64,000 nucleotides of DNA from Astropecten irregularis (GCA_963971285.1 OZ020244.1:5456001-5520000), one strand, 5' to 3'. Shown: positions 1 to 12,500, counted from the first letter of the stretch. The notes: generated by a model from the sequence alone, not told the origin. A program made the numbers and translations.

Positions 1-87
1 GGGGATTTCATATGAAGGAGTGAAGAAGAGACTACATGATCTCCCCTGCTGGGTAATGACCTGTTCAATGATCAGTTCCAATATGTA

Positions 88-844
88 ATGGAGACAGAGC
101 CGAAGCGAATTGACACCACCAACAAGCTTTCCTTTCGCAAGGGCACTGGCAACACGGGAGGTCGGGAGACCCATAAGCCATTTAAGCCGTTTAGGGATTT
201 GAAACATCAGGCTCCGGAAGCTTCGCCAGGTTCCAACCCGAGACCGACAATGCTCAGTGGGGTACCAGGGGTCGCGGAGGTTAACAACCTACCCCGGTAC
301 TCAGAAGGAGCGCGGCCCTGAATATCTCAATACATGGCTAGCCCAAACTCATGGACCCGCCGGCAGCCGTCTAAGCCTTTATGTAGGGTCCTGGCAAGAA
401 ATCACAGCGGACAGATGGGTCCTCGCCACGATGAATCAAGGATACAAACTCGAGCTCACGAGCACCCCTCCGTCCGACACAAAACTCCGCGCTATACAAA
501 CCCCGACCGACGAAGGGAAGTGCGCAACGCTAGAGAGTGAGGTTTCCTTTCTCCTAGAGAAACAGGCAATAGAGAGAGTCAACACAAATCAGGGATTTGG
601 ATTCCTTCAACCTTCCGTTTTAACCCTCCCCCCCCCCAAAGGGGTCAGGCAAATCAATCAATCAGTGCGAGCAGGCACCGCGGCAGCGGGTTGCCGCATC
701 GACCTTCGAGCGGTACTCCTTCGGTCTCCTGATAGCCATCCCCAGGCAAACACACACGACCCATTCCCATCCAAGCAAAACAACGTTCTATCTGACGTAA
801 CCACGCGTCATGCGGACGCCCTACCAGGCGAGTCCTACCAGTAG
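88..844 (+). mobile_element. DIRS-like retrotransposon fragment, start of reverse transcriptase
   Basis: Open frames at 88-321 and 257-844 overlap. The second carries the region that precedes and begins the RT of DIRS-type elements: a segment like GSRLSLYVGSWQEIT, then the VxSFLLEKQAIERV block and GFGFLQPSV, where intact elements read on into the RT fingers. After about 640 the frame loses RT similarity near a run of C, so the core with the catalytic aspartates is missing. A tyrosine-recombinase fragment of the same element type lies on the same strand at 3.2-3.5 kb, which supports DIRS over Ty3/gypsy. The assignment rests on motif recognition. Dead copy. Confidence 0.6.
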
Positions 845-1115
845 GTTCTCTTATAGAGAGAATTCGCCTGGTAATGGTCGCTTCTTTCCCTCAAAGCTCA
901 TTCTGCTCCCAGGAAGAGGTGGTCGGGGTGCTTACTAAACGGCGCGTCGAGCAGGCAGCGGTCGTTAAGCTCAGCTCCTCCGAACCGCTAACTCAGTGCC
1001 GTTGGGCGTTCGACGTAGGTCGCGGTTAGTCTCCCGCTACACAACTGCCTCACATGGGTAGGGCTCAGAGGGGTTTGCCGGGGGAAACGTCGTCCACCGC
1101 CATCATGACCCCGCT

Positions 1116-1648
1116 AGCATCAACCAGCAAGGGACCCGCAGTCAAGAAGACAGGAACACGATCTGCTGCCGGCAGCCCCGTGGTTAAGGCTCTGAAGAAG
1201 GGCAATTAAGACCCAGCCGGACCAACAACCACCCACCGAACCACCTTGAATGCTCAAGTTTCCGGTGACAGCCACTTATGGATCACCAGCGGCGGACAGG
1301 GAGAATCTACTCGAGGCCCACGAGACCGGCATGGTTTCTAAATCTGGCTGGTTCATTATCTGGGGTAAACCTGAGCCAGACGCCAGATGGACTCGAGTCC
1401 GAGTACGAAAAGTTATCCGGGATCCCGTTGGTTGATATGTCTCCAGGTAGCACCACCGGCAGCACCAGTAAAGCAAAGAAACATCAACCAGCAAGCATCA
1501 ACCAGCAAGGGACCCGCAGTCAAGAAGACAGGAACACGATCTGCTGCCGGCAGCCCCGTGGTTAAGGCTCTGAAGAAGGGCAATTAAGACCCAGCCGGAC
1601 CAACAACCACCCACCGAACCACCTTGAATGCTCAAGTTTCCGGTGACA
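1116..1648 (+). repeat. 155-bp exact direct repeat, 378-bp spacing
   Basis: Positions 1116-1270 and 1494-1648 appear identical (offset 378), starting AGCATCAACCAGCAAGGGAC and ending TTTCCGGTGACA. The 223 bp between them are unique. Such internal direct repeats occur in DIRS/PAT-type elements (split direct repeats), so this may be the terminal machinery of the flanking DIRS-like element. A local tandem duplication is the alternative. No coding similarity was seen in 850-1960. Confidence 0.75.
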
Positions 1649-1966
1649 CAAACATAAACAAAAGCGGAGCTCGTTGATTTCTTGGGACGAATCCCAGGGG
1701 AACAAAACACGCCGCTCCGACTGCAAGAATGTAGGTCAAAGTGAGACCCCTGCAGGCGTTCCGAAACATTGTCAGTCTTGTCGTAGGCATAAAAGACTGG
1801 GAGTACCTACGGCGGACCGGACCACGCATCCCCGTAGCCCGAAGGGGCAGGACGTGACCTCACCCGACTGACCGAACAACTCGAAGCTCAGAGTATCAAC
1901 AGCACCCACGAGCAGCACACCTCACGACACTCTCGGTACCTGAATGTAGTTTGAACAGTAGAGTCA

Positions 1967-2960
1967 TCAGAGTCTGTGGTAGCCACGGGAACACAAAAGC
2001 CGCCAGAGGGCACCTCGATCTACTGAGTAGAACGCCTTGCGGAGATCGATATAGGCTGCAAAGAACTTACTAAGATATTCACGCATGTGGTTCAAGAGAA
2101 CCCGCGGTGCCAAAATACGGTCAATCATTGATCTCTTTGGATTGAACCCAGACTGCCCAGGTCGCTGATGTAACGCAGAAGAATCTTGGCAAGAACCTTC
2201 CTGGGCACATAGAGCAATGTCACACCTCGATATGCATTGCAACCCTTGCGACCTCCCTTGCCCGTCCAGAGAGGAACTATTAATACCACTCTTCCAGTTA
2301 GACGGAATCTCGCCAGTGGTCCATAAGGAACCTAGTATGTCATGCAATGTCTCAAATGCATTGTCCCCACCAGCATTCAAAAATCCTGCATGGATACCAC
2401 AAATCCCTGCTGCCTTCCCACTTTTCAGACTGTTCACCGCATCCCTCGTTTCCAAGAGCGTAGGTGGATAACAGTCGATTGGTGGGTTGGCAACCATTGG
2501 TGGACCCTAATATTCATACGTAACTGCTCAAAGTAGTTACCTCAAACAAAACCTTACCTCGGACTCCTCCGTCAGCAACTCGCCGCTTGCAGATCTGACC
2601 CACCTTACCCCCGATGCAGAGTTAGAGGAACGCGATGCTCTCGATTCGCTCACATACAGACCGTACATGCGCCTCCTTGTCAGCCCTAAGGGATCGCACA
2701 GCAAAGTGCCTCAACTTCCTCGCCTCTAGGTGGTCATTCAGAGACAAAGGTCTTCCTGGACACTCTTGGAACTCCAAGCCTCTCACCAGCAATAGGCAGA
2801 GTGGTGTCCCTGAAGAAACACCACATCACCTCAGGGCGCTCCAGATTAGGCATTCCCCCAAGCAGGTCACGAAGACCGCATGCAAAATCATCCGCCACGG
2901 CTCCCGAAGACGACTCACATCAAGCCTTGGCTGAGATGGAGACAGCCTCCGGGCTGCACT
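1967..2960 (-). mobile_element. LINE (non-LTR) fragment: pre-RT linker and RT
   Basis: The minus-strand frame at 2497-1967 has RT landmarks in order: LKSGKAAGICGIHAG (fingers), a decayed template-binding region, QSGFNPKRSMIDRIL, and motif A as FFAAYIDLRKAFYSVDRGAL with its Asp kept. Upstream on the minus strand (about 2960-2500), frameshifted pieces such as LLTEESEVR, YFEQL and a charged helical stretch match the linker between endonuclease and RT. The palm motif with YxDD is not present below 1967. It lies between two DIRS-like fragments in the opposite orientation and probably inserted into that element. Inactive. Confidence 0.75.
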
Positions 2961-3204
2961 CGAAGAAGTTGCAATGAGCAAGCGGTAATTATTGTTGAGG
3001 AACTGGGCACTCCGAAAAACCCGTCAGTTCTGAAGTATCCTCCAATGGCGGCCCATTATCAACTTAAAGCCGCTCAACATATTTAATCGCCCGTAGGTCG
3101 GACATCATCTCACAGCTGAGGTCAGGGATCATGCATCCGAAACCATAGGATCGTCACCTGACCTGCTGGCCTCTCTGCAATGAACGTGTCAGGCAGCAGG
3201 CCTT

Positions 3205-3496
3205 TCTACAAGGGTAAGGCAAATCTACAGTAGCAGGCTATACGACATTTTAAGTCATGGTGCAGGGAACGATCTCTGAATCCAAACTCACGGTGGCTGG
3301 TTTTCTGCTCTACATGTTTAAGTCAGGCCTCACTGAAGCAATCGTAAATAACTACCGTTCGGCCGCTACCGCCATCCAACAAGGTTTTCCTGATGGCTCC
3401 ACTGTTTCGGACAAACAACCGTTGATACACCTGGCACGCGGCATGTTCAATGAGCGACTACCTGTGGCGCTATCAATCAAGTGGGCTTCCTCGTGA
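3205..3496 (+). mobile_element. DIRS-like tyrosine recombinase N-terminal fragment
   Basis: Read across two frames, the segment gives YSSRLYD, FKSWCREQ, then VAGFLLYMFKSGL, a GYRS-like NNYRSAATAIQ block and RGMFNERLPV. This is the SAM-like core-binding part of DIRS recombinases, where a helix pair precedes the catalytic domain. The catalytic R-H-R-Y part is not visible downstream. Together with the RT piece at 0.3-0.8 kb it suggests one DIRS-like element interrupted by a LINE. At least one frameshift near 3,255 makes it non-functional. Confidence 0.6.
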
Positions 3497-3499
3497 CTG

Positions 3500-4185
3500 A
3501 CATGCATGTTATGTGCTGTAGGGGCTCCGACCTCTGACCTTTTCATCTTCAGACTCACCCAAGTGTATTTTTTATTCAAGCAATGTATAAAGTCAAAATA
3601 TCTGAATTCATTTCGTCGAACCGATACAAGGTTGCAAGAGGGACACAACGCATGGAGGATAACAATGTGAACTGGGGCAGAGTTACCAAAGGCTAGGGGC
3701 CGAATTTCCAGTGTGATATTATGAAGGTATGAACTCGGGGGAACTAGGGTGTTGGGATGGTCAGGATGGATATTACCTTTGGCCATTGAGCAGCCGCCCC
3801 AATTTTTTGGGGGCCCTAACCTTTGGTTCCAACTGACCACCCTAGCTCATGTATGGCTCCTCGGATTCTGCTTGTGTACAGCAGTGGCCACAACCCGGTT
3901 CCTGACCTCGGCTGGTCAGCAAAATGTAATACATGAGTGAACCTGCTGGTGCATTCCAGCAGGTGGGGAACATTTTCCTCTAGTACACATGTCGTCAGCT
4001 CGGCAGCAGGGGCTGGCAGGTGCAATCATGGCGTCACAACATTTGTGTCCTCGGCATGTTGCAGCCGATCGTCACGCGGAGGAACTCCTTCTCGAGTCAA
4101 CGGTTGCTGGTCACAATGTGTAGTTAGTTCACCACTGCGGGGCAACCTTCTTTCACCCCAGCCGTCACGCTTCGCGTTCCGCTGG
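3500..4185. other. No recognisable feature
   Basis: Short open frames on both strands here have no domain or motif that I recognise. The last 250 bp may be the 5' part of the following LINE, because a plus-strand frame (3937-4194) runs up to its coding region. Confidence 0.4.
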
Positions 4186-4344
4186 ATACGATGATTGCAA
4201 GGTCCAGAGGGGAGCACCACATTCATGTTTCCAAATCAGTTTCAGCGACTGGCAAAACGGGGGTCTTCCAGTTCTGGGACTCTCGTTGCCCGGCAAGGAT
4301 TGCGTTCCAGGCAGGCGCATCCGGGTCGTCATCCTGCTACTGCC

Positions 4345-5110
4345 TCCTTTGTGTTAACATGCTGGAATGTTCGCTCCATGAGTATTCGTACTGTCCAGCA
4401 ATCTTTCCTGCGAAAGTCTGCTATGATTGACCTTGAACTCGACATAGCGTTTGTGCTCTCAGTGAGACTTGGCTCACTGGCAATGGCTCCATTCGTGAAG
4501 TAAACTCCACCTTCTTTTGGAGTGGTCACCCAGATGGAACAAAACCTATGCATGGAGTTGGCCTTGCGATTCGAAACTCCCTGCTACCATGCATTCAACA
4601 ACCTGTTTCAATCTCTCCTCGACTCATGTCAATGCGGATCTGCCTTAGTAGTGGCGCTGTCACCGTCATCTCTGCATATGCTCCTAGTCTGTTGGCTGAT
4701 TCTACAGAAAAGGACACATTCTACCAACTGCTTGAAGACACTCTGCTCAGTATACCAGCCGGGGACAGCATTATACTTGCCGGTGACTTCAATGCCCGTA
4801 CTGGTTCTGACCATGGGTCCTGGTGCGGTGTGATAGGTCCTCACGGCTTTGGCAACATGAACGATAACAGTTAACATTTCCTGGGGTGTTGTGCCGGCCA
4901 TGAACTGTATCTAACTAGCACCTTCTTTACTGGCTCACCTCGTTCCAATCCACCTGGATACACCCTCCATTTGCATCAACTGGACCACATCATCGTCAGA
5001 AAGAGGCAGCTGCGTGATGTCAAACAGTGCCGTAGTATGCACTCCGCAGACTGTAACACCGAGCATGCTTTTGTCCTTTGCAAGCTGAGTATGCAGCCTA
5101 AAAAGTTTTA
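4345..5110 (+). pseudogene. LINE endonuclease domain (EEP superfamily), frameshifted
   Basis: Motifs in order: TCWNVRSM (catalytic Asn), ALSETWLTG (catalytic Glu, reached by a one-base frame change near 4,455), HGVGLAIRN, SAYAP, ILAGDFNAR (Asp and Asn), LDHIIVRKRQLRDV, and a terminal TEH where the family usually has a TDH-type Asp-His pair. It would nick target DNA to prime reverse transcription. The frame stops at 4,874 within a conserved block, so this copy encodes no full domain. Confidence 0.75.
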
Positions 5111-5744
5111 TCAGGCTCGGTTAAGATCATCCGTCGTCGACACCTCCACCACTCTGGACATCAACTGTGTCACCAAGTTTCAGGATCTCATCAATGAACA
5201 GCTTTGCTCACCTCCTTCACCAAATTGCCCTGGTCCTGCGTGGTCCAGGTTTAAGCTCACAATCATGAACTGTGCTCTCTCCGCTTTTGGTCGACGTACT
5301 CAAACACAACACAACTTCTTTCGTGATAGTGCTGACATCTTGCTCCATGCACTTGAGGCAAAACGTGCAGCAAGATCAAAAGCCTTCATGCTCCACACAC
5401 GCTCCTCCAAGTCTGCGCTTCGTGCCGCTAAGAGAAACGTCCAGCGCTTGACTCGTATTGCCCTGCGTCGCTACTGGGCTGATCTCAGCGGTCGCATCCA
5501 ACACTGCGCCAACTTCGGGGATCTACGGGCTCTGTAGTTCGGCATCAAAGAAACAATAGGCCCTACCCAAAAGAAGAGTGTCCCAGGCTGCTGTCGGCTA
5601 CACGTGAAGTCCTCACTGATCCCTCTACACAGCTTAATCGTTGGGCAGAGCATTTCTGCTCGCCCTATGCTGTCGATTCTGTAGTGAGCCCTGACGCACT
5701 GGACTCTCTTCCACGTCTTCCCATCCTGCATCAGCTTGACACTG

Positions 5745-6320
5745 ACATCACCTTGGCTGCAGTAAAACGTGCTCTTGATGGGCTAAAGAACAACAAATCT
5801 CCTGGTGCCGATGGCATTCCTCCAGAGGTCTTGAAGTGTGGTTGAGCTGATCTCATGGCTGAGCTGTGCAACATCTTCCAGCTGTGCTGACACTCTCGGT
5901 GTCTCCCACAGGACTAAAAAGATGCAAACATTATCACCCTCTACAAAAATAAAGGCAGCCGTCAAGACTGCAATAACTACAGGGGCTTTTTCTGTTGAGC
6001 ATCGCTGGAAATGTCCTTGCTTCCCCGGCTGTAGGTCATCGCCAACAGAATTCTACCTGAGAGTCAATGTGGTTTCCGTCCATCTCGCTCCACTGTCGAC
6101 ATGGTGTTTTCTCTGAGACAGCTTCAGGAAAAGTGTGTAGAGCAGCAGCGTCCGCTTTACGTCGTCTTCATCTACTTGACAAAGGCTTTCGACTCCGTTA
6201 GCCGTTCAGGCCTGTTCTCTATACTGAAGCGTCTTGGATGCCCGAATACACTTCTGGCTATCCTCATGGACTTCCACAATGACATGCAAGCCACGGCACA
6301 ATTCAACGACGACCGTCGTC
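5745..6320 (+). pseudogene. LINE reverse transcriptase fragment, motif A substituted
   Basis: Pieces in two or three frames read AVKRALDGLKNNKSPGADG, then ANIITLYKNKGSRQDCNNYR, then SQCGF.SRSTVDMVFSLRQL and VVFIYLTKAFDSVSRSGL. The usual motif A reads FIDLTKAFD; here the first, catalytic Asp is Tyr. Homology stops at FNDD near 6,318, before the B and C motifs. A deletion and a catalytic substitution together make it inactive. Confidence 0.75.
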
Positions 6321-6934
6321 AAGAACGCCGTCTCAACTCCTTCCACTTCCGTTGCCTACGCTCCATTTTAGGCATCTATCTCCTGGCGTGACCACATCCC
6401 AAATGTCACAATCTTGCAGCTCACTGTGGCAACAGATATGTTCATTTTGAGACAGCGCCGTCTTCGGTGGGTTGGTCTTCGGTGGGCTTGCTGATGCTGC
6501 CCGACCTCGCGGTCGACTAAGACTGCGCTAAAAGGATGTCCTGAAACGTGACATCACCGCTTTCGTTATACCTAGCACAACATGGGAGACAACAGCTCCC
6601 AACCGCTCCCAGTGGGGCTCTGCCACTCTTAATGGTTGCTCCATCTCAACCAAACACTACGTAGATTACTGTGTGAAACTTCGACTCCATCGTCGATTAC
6701 GACGGGATGGGCCATGATGTTGAACTCGCGATAAAGGACGAAAAATAGTTTAATCGATGAATATAAAACTCAGAACAGTGGCATCTGCCTCTCCAGATTG
6801 AACATCAAGTACGAAATGATAGACAACACATTCACCAAGCGATCTTTGAGCGTGAATTAGGCGTACACGGCAAAACAGCAATGACCATTACGTATCCAAG
6901 TAACATTGTTCCAAAATGTTTTTCCCCTCCACAG

Positions 6935-6955
6935 GCAGCACGAGAAAAAGGAATC
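6935..6955 (+). other. 5' UTR part of first coding exon, with splice acceptor
   Basis: A pyrimidine-rich tract, TTTTTCCCCTCCACAG, ends at 6,934 and is followed 21 bp later by the start codon at 6,956. The gene therefore probably has at least one untranslated upstream exon that I could not locate. Confidence 0.55.
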
Positions 6956-7007
6956 ATGGAGATGATTCTCCCCTTGGCCTTGGTGACAGTTCTGACCACC
7001 ATCCTTG
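6956..7007 (+). CDS. Exon 1: signal peptide of discoidin-domain protein
   Basis: The ATG at 6,956 opens MEMILPLALVTVLTTILG-like coding sequence, and the exon ends in a phase-1 G before the strong donor GTAAGT at 7,008. The hydrophobic core of about 14 residues with a small residue at the end fits a cleavable signal peptide. The first ATG is used; a second in-frame ATG two codons later would leave the core intact. Confidence 0.8.
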
Positions 7008-9482
7008 GTAAGTTAATCAGTTAATCACCATTTAATCTAGTTCCGGGCTTTACTTGAAATCCTGGGTTTACCAGTTTCGTTGGTACAAGCTTTTGCTAAA
7101 AGCTATAACAAAACATACACTCCTTTGCCGCTTTTTCAAAGTTCATTCTAAGCAAATCTTGTTACAATCGTTCGTGCAAAACCATCAACTCTCGAGTATG
7201 ATACAGTGCATTATGGTACATATATTACTACATATTATTGGCAGACCACTTAAGGAATAGAAACAAATATCTGTCAAATACCCCAACAATTTTCACCCCA
7301 AAAAATGTTTTGATAACTCAACTTCACTTCACTTCATAACCGAGACTCTTCGATGTTTACGCGCGACGAAGTCCAAACCGGATCTTAGTCTTGATCCGCC
7401 CATGTATGTGTATTCCACCTCGCTGTCGTAGACTTCCAAAAACCAGCTCACCCTATCCATGACCCTTGGGAATGATGTTAACAATGTTTGGTTGTGGTTT
7501 GCTCCTCAGCTAATTTAGATGGTCTGGAAAGTAAGTTAGTGGCTCGTCACTTCGGCCCTCCTCCTGAGCCGGTTCCCGGTGAACACTGGATGAAAGCAGC
7601 CGTGCGACAGCTGAGCAAACAATGCCCCCGCCCTAAAAAGGCCGGACAAGGTGAGTTTGATTTTCAATACATTTCTGGGGCCTTTTGAAAGCTCGGCTTA
7701 GGTTCAGGTTCAGGCTCCAGCTCCAGTTCCAGCTCCAGCTCCACTTCGTGAATCCATTTTTAAATAACGGGTATACAAAAGAGACCGATACCTTTGGCTG
7801 CGGTTCAGAAGTAGATTCTCTGGTTTGAAAAAAAAACAGAGATTCAGCTTCGATGAGGAACCACAACCTATATTTTCACCATATGGATTACAGAAATGAA
7901 GCCGGAGCTTGAGCAAGAGCCGGGCTATAATTGAGGTCTCCGATCTCCCCTCTTCTTTTAGTCTGGTTCCTTTCCCAGAGATTCCCTGGCGACTCTTATT
8001 ACAAATCTTATGTTTCATTTCGGCTCTCATTTTTGAAATTTTGCCTGGGCAAAGTCAGGCCCGGTTCAAACGTCGTGCTTATGCCGTGTCGAATACAATT
8101 CAATTCGGCGCGACGTAAGCTCGGTGTAAGCACGGCAGTGGTTTCAGACGTTGAACTTAATACAAACGTGTTGCCGAACTGAATGCATCCAATATGGCGG
8201 GCCAGGAAAAAAACAGCGCTTCTTTGTATTTTCAATAACGCACGAACAAGAAGAATGCTGCTTCAACATTGAATAATAATTGAATAATAATGTACTCAGT
8301 GGCTTCATTTTCTGATAGCTCAGTGTGGAAATCTTGGGGCTGTAGAGCAGTTAATACGCCCACTCAGTCCACGGAGCTCATTAATATTGTTTCCATGCCC
8401 CAGAATCTTTTATTTGGTGAGCCCTACGTGGGAAATGGGAAGCCTTGTAGAAAGAATGGATGGAACTTGGTCACCATGAATTTGGACTTTTAAATTTGAG
8501 ATGTCAAGTTGGATGAAATCAGCCCCTAAATTCCCTCTTATTTTGCAATGTAGTGGAGGAGTGCTATTTTTTAGTCTCTCTCAGGTAAATTTTGCCGTTT
8601 TACGGGTATTTTTCTTTGCGTGGACTTTTCAGCCACGTTAACCTAAAAAAAAATGAGAAGAAAATGAAAATTGAAGAATTCAGCTTTATTTTGCTGTATC
8701 GCGTCGGTTGATTGCATCAGAAACTTTAGAGTATTTTTTTTTTCAAAGTTGCAACTTTGCGTGGTAGCCTATAGGAAATGATTTACTTGTCTGCACGCCA
8801 TTGTGTTTGAGAAATAAGCTTGTTTTGTTTGCTTTTTATCAATTCTTTTCTCACACACATCGCGAGCATGCGCATTCCTAAATATGACCAGTATTTAGGA
8901 CCAACTGCGAATTGACATTTTATTCGACACGGCATAAGCACGACGTCTGAAACCGCGCCGTGCTACTGCCGTGCTAAATGACATAAGCACGGCAGACCCT
9001 GTCGAGCTTAAAGCTTCTGCCGTGCCGAATTCAACCTGCCGAGCCAAATTGGTTTCAGACGTCGTGCTTATGCCGTGCCGAATACAAAAATCCAACTTGA
9101 TTTGTATTCGACACGGCATAAGCACGACGTCTGAACCGGGCCTCAGAGTTAAAAGAGTCGGAAGGAAACATGCAACAAAAGCCCTAATAGTGCATAACAA
9201 GAGTACTGTATTGTGTGTGGAAAATAATATTTATTTAACCGTAGCACAGAACTAAACTAAACATGTCTTATCATGTGCATGACCCCGCGTGACTTGTCGG
9301 AAATGTCCGACATTTCATGTTACTATCTGGAATTAAATTATGTTTCGGGTATTTCCGTAAACAAATCAAAACTGACCTTTTTGGTCACGTGCCCCTTCTG
9401 TTCATTTAGCCGATACCGGACTCTGGGCCCTTTTCCAAATCTCGGCTCCGGCTTCAGGCTCCGGCTTCAGGCTCCGGCTTCA

Positions 9483-9554
<72 letters not shown>

Positions 9555-12500
9555 ACGAAGCTTCGACTTCACGCGGCTTCAGTTCGAAGTCGCCGTGCTT
9601 GCGCGGCTCCACGTTTGAAACATGGAAATTTGTCTATCAATTTACACTGAACTCGTTGCAACAAGTTTCCCAAAATATCCTACTGTAGTTTCCATAATTT
9701 CACTATTTTCAGTATTTAAATAGACAACAATGAAAAGGTGTCAAAGTTCACTTTTTATTACTGTCACGTGACTTTGTACTCAGTGATTCAAAGGGTGACG
9801 TCACGAAGCCCCACGAAGCCACCTCTTCAGTAGACTTCATCAGGCTTCGTTTTTCGGCAAATTCTGAAGCCCCAACATGAAGCCCAAGCCGGAGTCTGAA
9901 TTTGGTTTGCGGCTCCAATATGGCGCCCAAAGTTTGGAGCCGGAGCCGGCATTGATATATAAAAAAAACTAGGGGCCTGTTTGTTTCACGCAAAGGATCA
10001 TGAATCCTTCGGATTTGGATCCCATTTTAGCGTACCCTGCATAGGAGAAGGATCCGAAAAATGGGATCCGGATCCGCAGATTCGTCCGAAACAAACAGGC
10101 CATAGATGACACATTGGCTGCTCGTGGATGCGTCTTTCACGGGGCCATTTTTAAAGGGAGTTTAAAATCTGTTTTTATGGAACGCCTTAGCTATCTTTTT
10201 AGATTGTTTGCTTCGGTAATTCCATCACTCATTTTGCCAAAATGAATGATGAAATTTTCGAACAGAATAACAGAATGATAAACTGAATGATGGAATTGCC
10301 GACCGGAATGACAAAACGGCAAATAAAATGATGAAATTGGCAAATTAAAATGATGGAATTACCGACAAACAATTTTAGCCACCGCGAATATAGCTACGGC
10401 GTTCCATCATGTTTCTTGGTGCATGGCGTACCGCGTAACGCGTAACGGCGCGGCTTGCGCGGTTTGTTATTAGCGCGTGAGCGTAGTGCAACCCCCATTC
10501 GTTAATACACGGATGCGTCATCTAGTTTTGTTTTATGGGTGCAGACCAGTAAATAAATTCACATAGGCTCCCACGCAAAATGGCCAATTTAAAAAAAATA
10601 TTAAAAATACTCAGAAGTTTCTGAGGCAACCGACCAATACGGCAAAATAAAGGTGAAAACTTCAATTTTCATTTTCTTTTTAATATTATATAGGTTAACA
10701 TCTGACTTTTTGCCGAAAAGTACATTCAAAGAAAAATACCCCTAAAACGCCCGAATTGACCGGTGCCAGACCAAAAATAGTACCCCTCCACTACAGGGCA
10801 AAAATAGAGCGAATTTATGGCCTGATTTCATCCAAACGGCTGAAAGGTGAAAGTCAAAACTCTGGTGATCGGGTTCCATCCATTTTGTCTACAAGACTTA
10901 CCACGTAGGGCTCACCAGACGCTTTAAGAGAAAAGATTTTGAGGGTATACAGAAAATTAATGAGCTCCGCGGACCGATTTGGGCCTATTTACTGGTCTGC
11001 ACCCTTTATAGTGCATAAAGTATTTTATTTCCTTATAAAACCGCCTTTAAGACAAAGGGAAGTGGTCACTGACCATGAATCTGCAAAAACAATTGAACAA
11101 AATTGAACCCCAAGTTTTCGAAATACAGGCCAATCTTGGAAGAGGGGCGGCCATTTTGTTTATGTAGTTTTAGCACGGTATCCATTGTAATGCATGCATG
11201 GATCGATATGCATCGCAGTTCCTTTTTGAATATTACAAGTCTTCAAAGTAAGCAAGCAGCAATCGTTGAATACTTCAAGATTGTTGAGTTCACAGCCAGG
11301 GGTTGTGAGGGGTGGCCAGGGCTATGCGACAATTTATTTCGAGGGGGGGGGGGGGGGTGGAACAAGAAGGCTAAAAAGAATTGGTCCAGCCAGTGGACTC
11401 TACTAGCTAGGGTTAGGCTCGCTAGGGTTAGGTTCGCTAGGGTTAGGGCAACTAGGGTTAGGGCAACTAGGGTTGGACTATTTTTGAGGACTCTTCGCAT
11501 CTTGTTTGCAAGACTGATGTTTTTATAAAGTTTTTTCTCCGGTTTTGGGGATAGTTGACTGACTTGGGGTCAAAGAAAAGGTGCTTGATGAAGCAAACGC
11601 GCAACAATAACACTGGCCAACAGTTGCTACCCTCGTCACGGGAAACCCTCTCTGCTATGCTCCTTTGTCTTTGCATGAATATAAAGAACTTCACTAAAAA
11701 GGCTGAAAAACAAGCACAAACAAATGAAAATCCTAACCTATATTTTTTGGCCCAAAATAATTCAAACTCAGTCCACTCCCAAGCGAAAATACAGTTATTT
11801 AAGCAGGGGAATCCCCAAGCATTTACACGCACGCGCGTTGACTATGGTAAACATGGCCGCCGTATGCTTTATTTCGGAAAAATCAAATTTATGGTAATTT
11901 TAATGGATTTAAAAGGAAACTAATAGTTGAAAACGACATGTCAGACAGTGCAAAAGTTGTGTCCGTCAATATTTTCTGCCTACAGTTCACTTTAGCGACA
12001 TTTAAAGGACAAAATTGCAACGGCATGACGCCATCTTGGATTTCGCTATATATAGTGCATAAAGTATTTTATTTCCTTATAAAACCGCCTTTAAGACAAA
12101 GGGAAGTGGTCACCGGCCATGAATCTGCAAAAACAATTGAACAAAATTGAACCCTTTTCGAAATACAGGCCAATCTTGGAAAAGGGGCGGCCATTTTGTT
12201 TATGTAGTTTTAGCACGGTATCCATTGTAATGCATGCATGGATCGATATGCATCGCAGTTCCTTTTTGAATATTACAAGTCTTCAAAGTAAGCAAGGAGC
12301 AATCGTTGAATACTTCAAGATTGTTGAGTTCACAGCCAGGGGTTGTGAGGGGTGGCCATGGCTATGCGACAATTTATTTCGGGGGGGGGTGGAACAAGAA
12401 GGCTAACAAGAATTGGTCCAGCCAGTGGACTCTACTAGCTAGGGTTAGGCTCGCTAGGGTTATGCTCGCTAGGGTTAGGGCAACTAGGGTTAGGGCAACT

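Larger units (their letters stand above)
4190..6722 (+). mobile_element. LINE (non-LTR) element, endonuclease + deleted RT
   Basis: A degraded plus-strand element whose domain order fits one LINE ORF: EEP endonuclease, linker, RT, C-terminal region. Several frameshifts and stops break the frame, for example near 4,455, at 4,874 and around 5,535 and 5,840. The RT is cut after motif A: at about 6,318 it jumps to the C-terminal block RRQERRLNSFHFRCLRSILG, which normally lies well downstream, so the segment with the catalytic YxDD is deleted. Remnants of the tail (HRRLRRDG) end near 6,720. The clade is uncertain. The same ORF type is often auto-annotated in invertebrates as craniofacial development protein 2-like. 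Confidence 0.8.

Noticed and set aside
9273..9650. Gly-Ser-rich 125-aa protein
   Set aside because: Translation of the (GGCTCC)n tract; no splice or homology support.
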